From Planctomycetia bacterium (GTDB lineage Bacteria; Planctomycetota; Planctomycetia; Pirellulales; UBA1268), in assembly GCA_009919445.1 (NCBI GenBank), contig RGBY01000117.1, positions 1-7,610 of the forward strand: DNA of 7,610 nt, in the 5' to 3' direction. The notes below the pieces were generated by a model that was given only the letters and a program-made list of their open reading frames with translations, searched no databases and was not told where the DNA came from. The position numbers and the translations under genes were made by a program. This document shows positions 6,539 to 7,610 of this stretch, one piece after another. The first letter of the stretch is position 1. The number at the start of each line of letters is the position of its first letter.

Positions 6539-7264
6539 CGTCAGTGCCTTTGAGAAAACCAGTTCGACCGGAGTGCCCCGCGACGGCACCCGTTCGGTGA
6601 AGACTTCGAAGAGCAGGGCCTCGTTGGCATCGGAACTGGCGATGGGGAGGTCGAGCATGGCCGCAGGGAAGTTTGAGACGCAGACCAGATCACCACCATC
6701 TGCCTGGTAATACTCGATGCCACTCTGCGGATCTTTCCAGAACTGGCTGCCGGCGAAGACCCAGTTGCTGGCCAGTTGCTCACCGGTGCAGCTGTCACGG
6801 ACCCAGTTCTGAGCAGCCGTATGGCGTTGGCTGGTGCCGTCTTGCCAGCGGACCTCAATCGCCACGGGGTCGCCGGTGGCGGGCTGGTAGGTTGTCGAAA
6901 ACGAAGCCGGCGCCCCTGGCGTCAGGCCGATCGCCAGGAGGGCGGCATGGACCAGCCGGGCAGAGGCGTCGACCACAACGACCGATTCGTGCTCTTTGGT
7001 CTCCCGAGGGCAGGCAAAGAACTCAATCGGACCCTCGGCCAGGGCAACCTGCCCGGCAACGATGACGCGGCGGCCCGCCAAGTCGAGCCAGACGTTAGCT
7101 TCAGGGGACAGCCGCTGCAGTTCGGGGTGTAGGTCCTCCGCTGGCGGAGCGTCCTCTGCCCATGTGCATGGTGGCACCCAAGCCACCATGGATGAGAACA
7201 CAAGCAGAAAGACGTAGGGCAGCTTCCCGGGGCGGTGTCGCGGCGAGAGACCGGGTGCAGGCAT
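6530..7264 (-). CDS. Secreted YdjY-domain protein
   Basis: The 244-aa protein begins with a basic n-region (RHRPGK), a hydrophobic core (about residues 16-32) and a TWA-ED signal peptidase I site near residue 36, so the mature part is exported. Residues 56-240 resemble the YdjY domain found in many planctomycete secreted proteins. Its landmarks are FACPRETKEHES (83-94, Cys85), LVHAALLAIG, YQPATGDP, NWVFAGSQFW, YYQADGGD, and SNFP with Cys195. The biochemical function of this domain is not known; two conserved Cys and the CPR motif suggest redox or ligand binding, but that is a guess. The start at 7264 is chosen because it places the signal peptide at the N-terminus. The frame stays open to 7489, but the extra 75 residues look random and overlap the opposite divergent gene. 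The ribosome binding site is weak (GAGAT). Its 3' end faces hemQ, 31 bases away. Confidence 0.88.
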   Translation of the reverse strand: MPAPGLSPRHRPGKLPYVFLLVFSSMVAWVPPCTWAEDAPPAEDLHPELQRLSPEANVWLDLAGRRVIVAGQVALAEGPIEFFACPRETKEHESVVVVDASARLVHAALLAIGLTPGAPASFSTTYQPATGDPVAIEVRWQDGTSQRHTAAQNWVRDSCTGEQLASNWVFAGSQFWKDPQSGIEYYQADGGDLVCVSNFPAAMLDLPIASSDANEALLFEVFTERVPSRGTPVELVFSKALTKK

Positions 7265-7336
7265 TGGTGAGGATCTCAGCGGGCGTGGTTGAGGCGTTTT
7301 ATCGGGGATCTGGCTGCGAAGGCCCTTGCCGCTTGT

Positions 7337-7342
7337 TATAGT
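7337..7342 (+). promoter_or_regulatory. Candidate -10 box of the right-edge gene
   Basis: TATAGT stands out in GC-rich sequence about 130 bases upstream of the ATG at 7472. The best -35 at the right distance (CTGCGA, 7314-7319) matches poorly, so this is a weak call. The divergent stretch 7265-7471 contains no gene that I can support. Confidence 0.2.
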
Positions 7343-7360
7343 CAGTGCCGCAGGCGGCTG

Positions 7361-7379
7361 CACCATTGATTTGATGGTG
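7361..7379 (+). repeat. Hairpin-forming inverted repeat in the leader of the right-edge gene
   Basis: CACCAT (7361-7366) and ATGGTG (7374-7379) pair around a 7-base loop, with two further G-U pairs possible outside. It lies between the candidate -10 box and the ATG at 7472, so it would be in the mRNA leader if that promoter is right. Confidence 0.35.
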
Positions 7380-7405
7380 TGCCCTGAGAGAGCGGCACTG
7401 GGCCC

Positions 7406-7420
7406 CGGGCGTGCTGCCCG
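7406..7420 (+). repeat. GC-rich hairpin upstream of the right-edge gene
   Basis: CGGGC (7406-7410) and GCCCG (7416-7420) pair around GTGCT. Two more pairs (7403-7404 with 7422-7423) extend the stem past one mismatch. No T run follows, so a terminator is unlikely; it may be leader structure. Confidence 0.35.
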
Positions 7421-7458
7421 TGGGAAGAGCCGTAGCAGTCCGGTCGTGGGAAGTTGGT

Positions 7459-7467
7459 GAGGAGGAA
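7459..7467 (+). promoter_or_regulatory. Ribosome binding site of the right-edge gene
   Basis: GAGGAGGAA precedes the ATG at 7472 with six bases between the GGAGG core and the start codon. It is the strongest such site in the window and is the main support for calling the partial gene. Confidence 0.7.
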
Positions 7468-7471
7468 GTCG

Positions 7472-7610
7472 ATGGCGGGTGTCAAACAAAAGAAGCAGCC
7501 GGGCAAGGCCGACGCAGGCGAAGCCAATGGGCAGGCCAACGGCACGGTTCCTCCGCTTGCAGAAACAGGCTCGTCTGAGTCGCCGCAGTCACCTGCACGA
7601 AAGCGGCCGG
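7472..7610 (+). CDS. Unidentified gene, 5' end only (46 codons visible)
   Basis: An ATG with a near-ideal ribosome binding site opens a frame that stays open to the window edge. The visible N-terminus starts MAGVKQKKQPGK and continues as a low-complexity stretch rich in Gly, Ala, Ser, Pro, Lys and Glu, ending in ARKRP. This looks like a disordered, partly basic N-terminal tail. There is no signal peptide or membrane helix in the visible part and no recognisable domain, so no function can be given. It is divergent from the YdjY gene, with 207 bases between the two starts. Confidence 0.68.
   Translation, partial: MAGVKQKKQPGKADAGEANGQANGTVPPLAETGSSESPQSPARKRP

Noticed and set aside
7265..7489. 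75-residue N-terminal extension of the YdjY protein
   Set aside because: It would bury the signal peptide inside the protein and overlap the opposite gene's ribosome binding site and start.

Overview
This is a 7.6 kb, GC-rich, gene-dense window with no rRNA, tRNA, CRISPR array or insertion sequence that I can see. It most likely comes from a Planctomycetota chromosome. That rests on three things: a coproheme decarboxylase (HemQ) gene, a secreted YdjY-domain protein of the kind common in planctomycetes, and a WXG100/FtsK cluster that matches neither the actinobacterial ESX nor the Bacillota Ess arrangement. The phylum call is inference from gene content; I cannot run a search.

Left block (minus strand, 5372 down to 1): a four-gene operon-like cassette resembling a minimal type VII secretion system (T7SS). 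It reads in order: a 90-aa WXG100-type helical-hairpin protein; a 200-aa charged coiled-coil protein with a conspicuous Trp/Tyr-Trp pattern and an acidic tail; a 78-aa second WXG100-like protein whose start overlaps the previous stop; and a very large FtsK/SpoIIIE-type membrane ATPase. The ATPase gene runs off the left edge after 1396 visible codons. It has an N-terminal coiled coil, a two-helix membrane hairpin, a second long coiled coil, then three RecA-like modules. Only the middle module keeps Walker A and B motifs. It has no stop inside the window.

Middle (5373-5607): a divergent intergenic region between the T7SS-like operon and hemQ. It contains interlocking inverted repeats built on CCCTG/CAGGG that could be an operator or a switchable RNA structure.

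Right block: hemQ on the plus strand (5608-6498), with all recognisable HemQ active-site residues. It is convergent with a minus-strand gene for a secreted YdjY-domain protein (6530-7264). A second divergent region (7265-7471) holds a candidate -10 box and two hairpins. It leads into the 5' end of an unidentified low-complexity plus-strand gene (7472 to the right edge) with a strong ribosome binding site.

Functionally, the four left genes look like one membrane-associated machine: small helical-hairpin substrates or chaperones plus a motor ATPase. hemQ (haem synthesis) and the YdjY gene look like unrelated neighbours. The most interesting item is the T7SS-like cassette in a probable Gram-negative-type planctomycete, with an unusual ATPase layout and a shared W-x-D-x5-F-x-E-E signature in its two small proteins.
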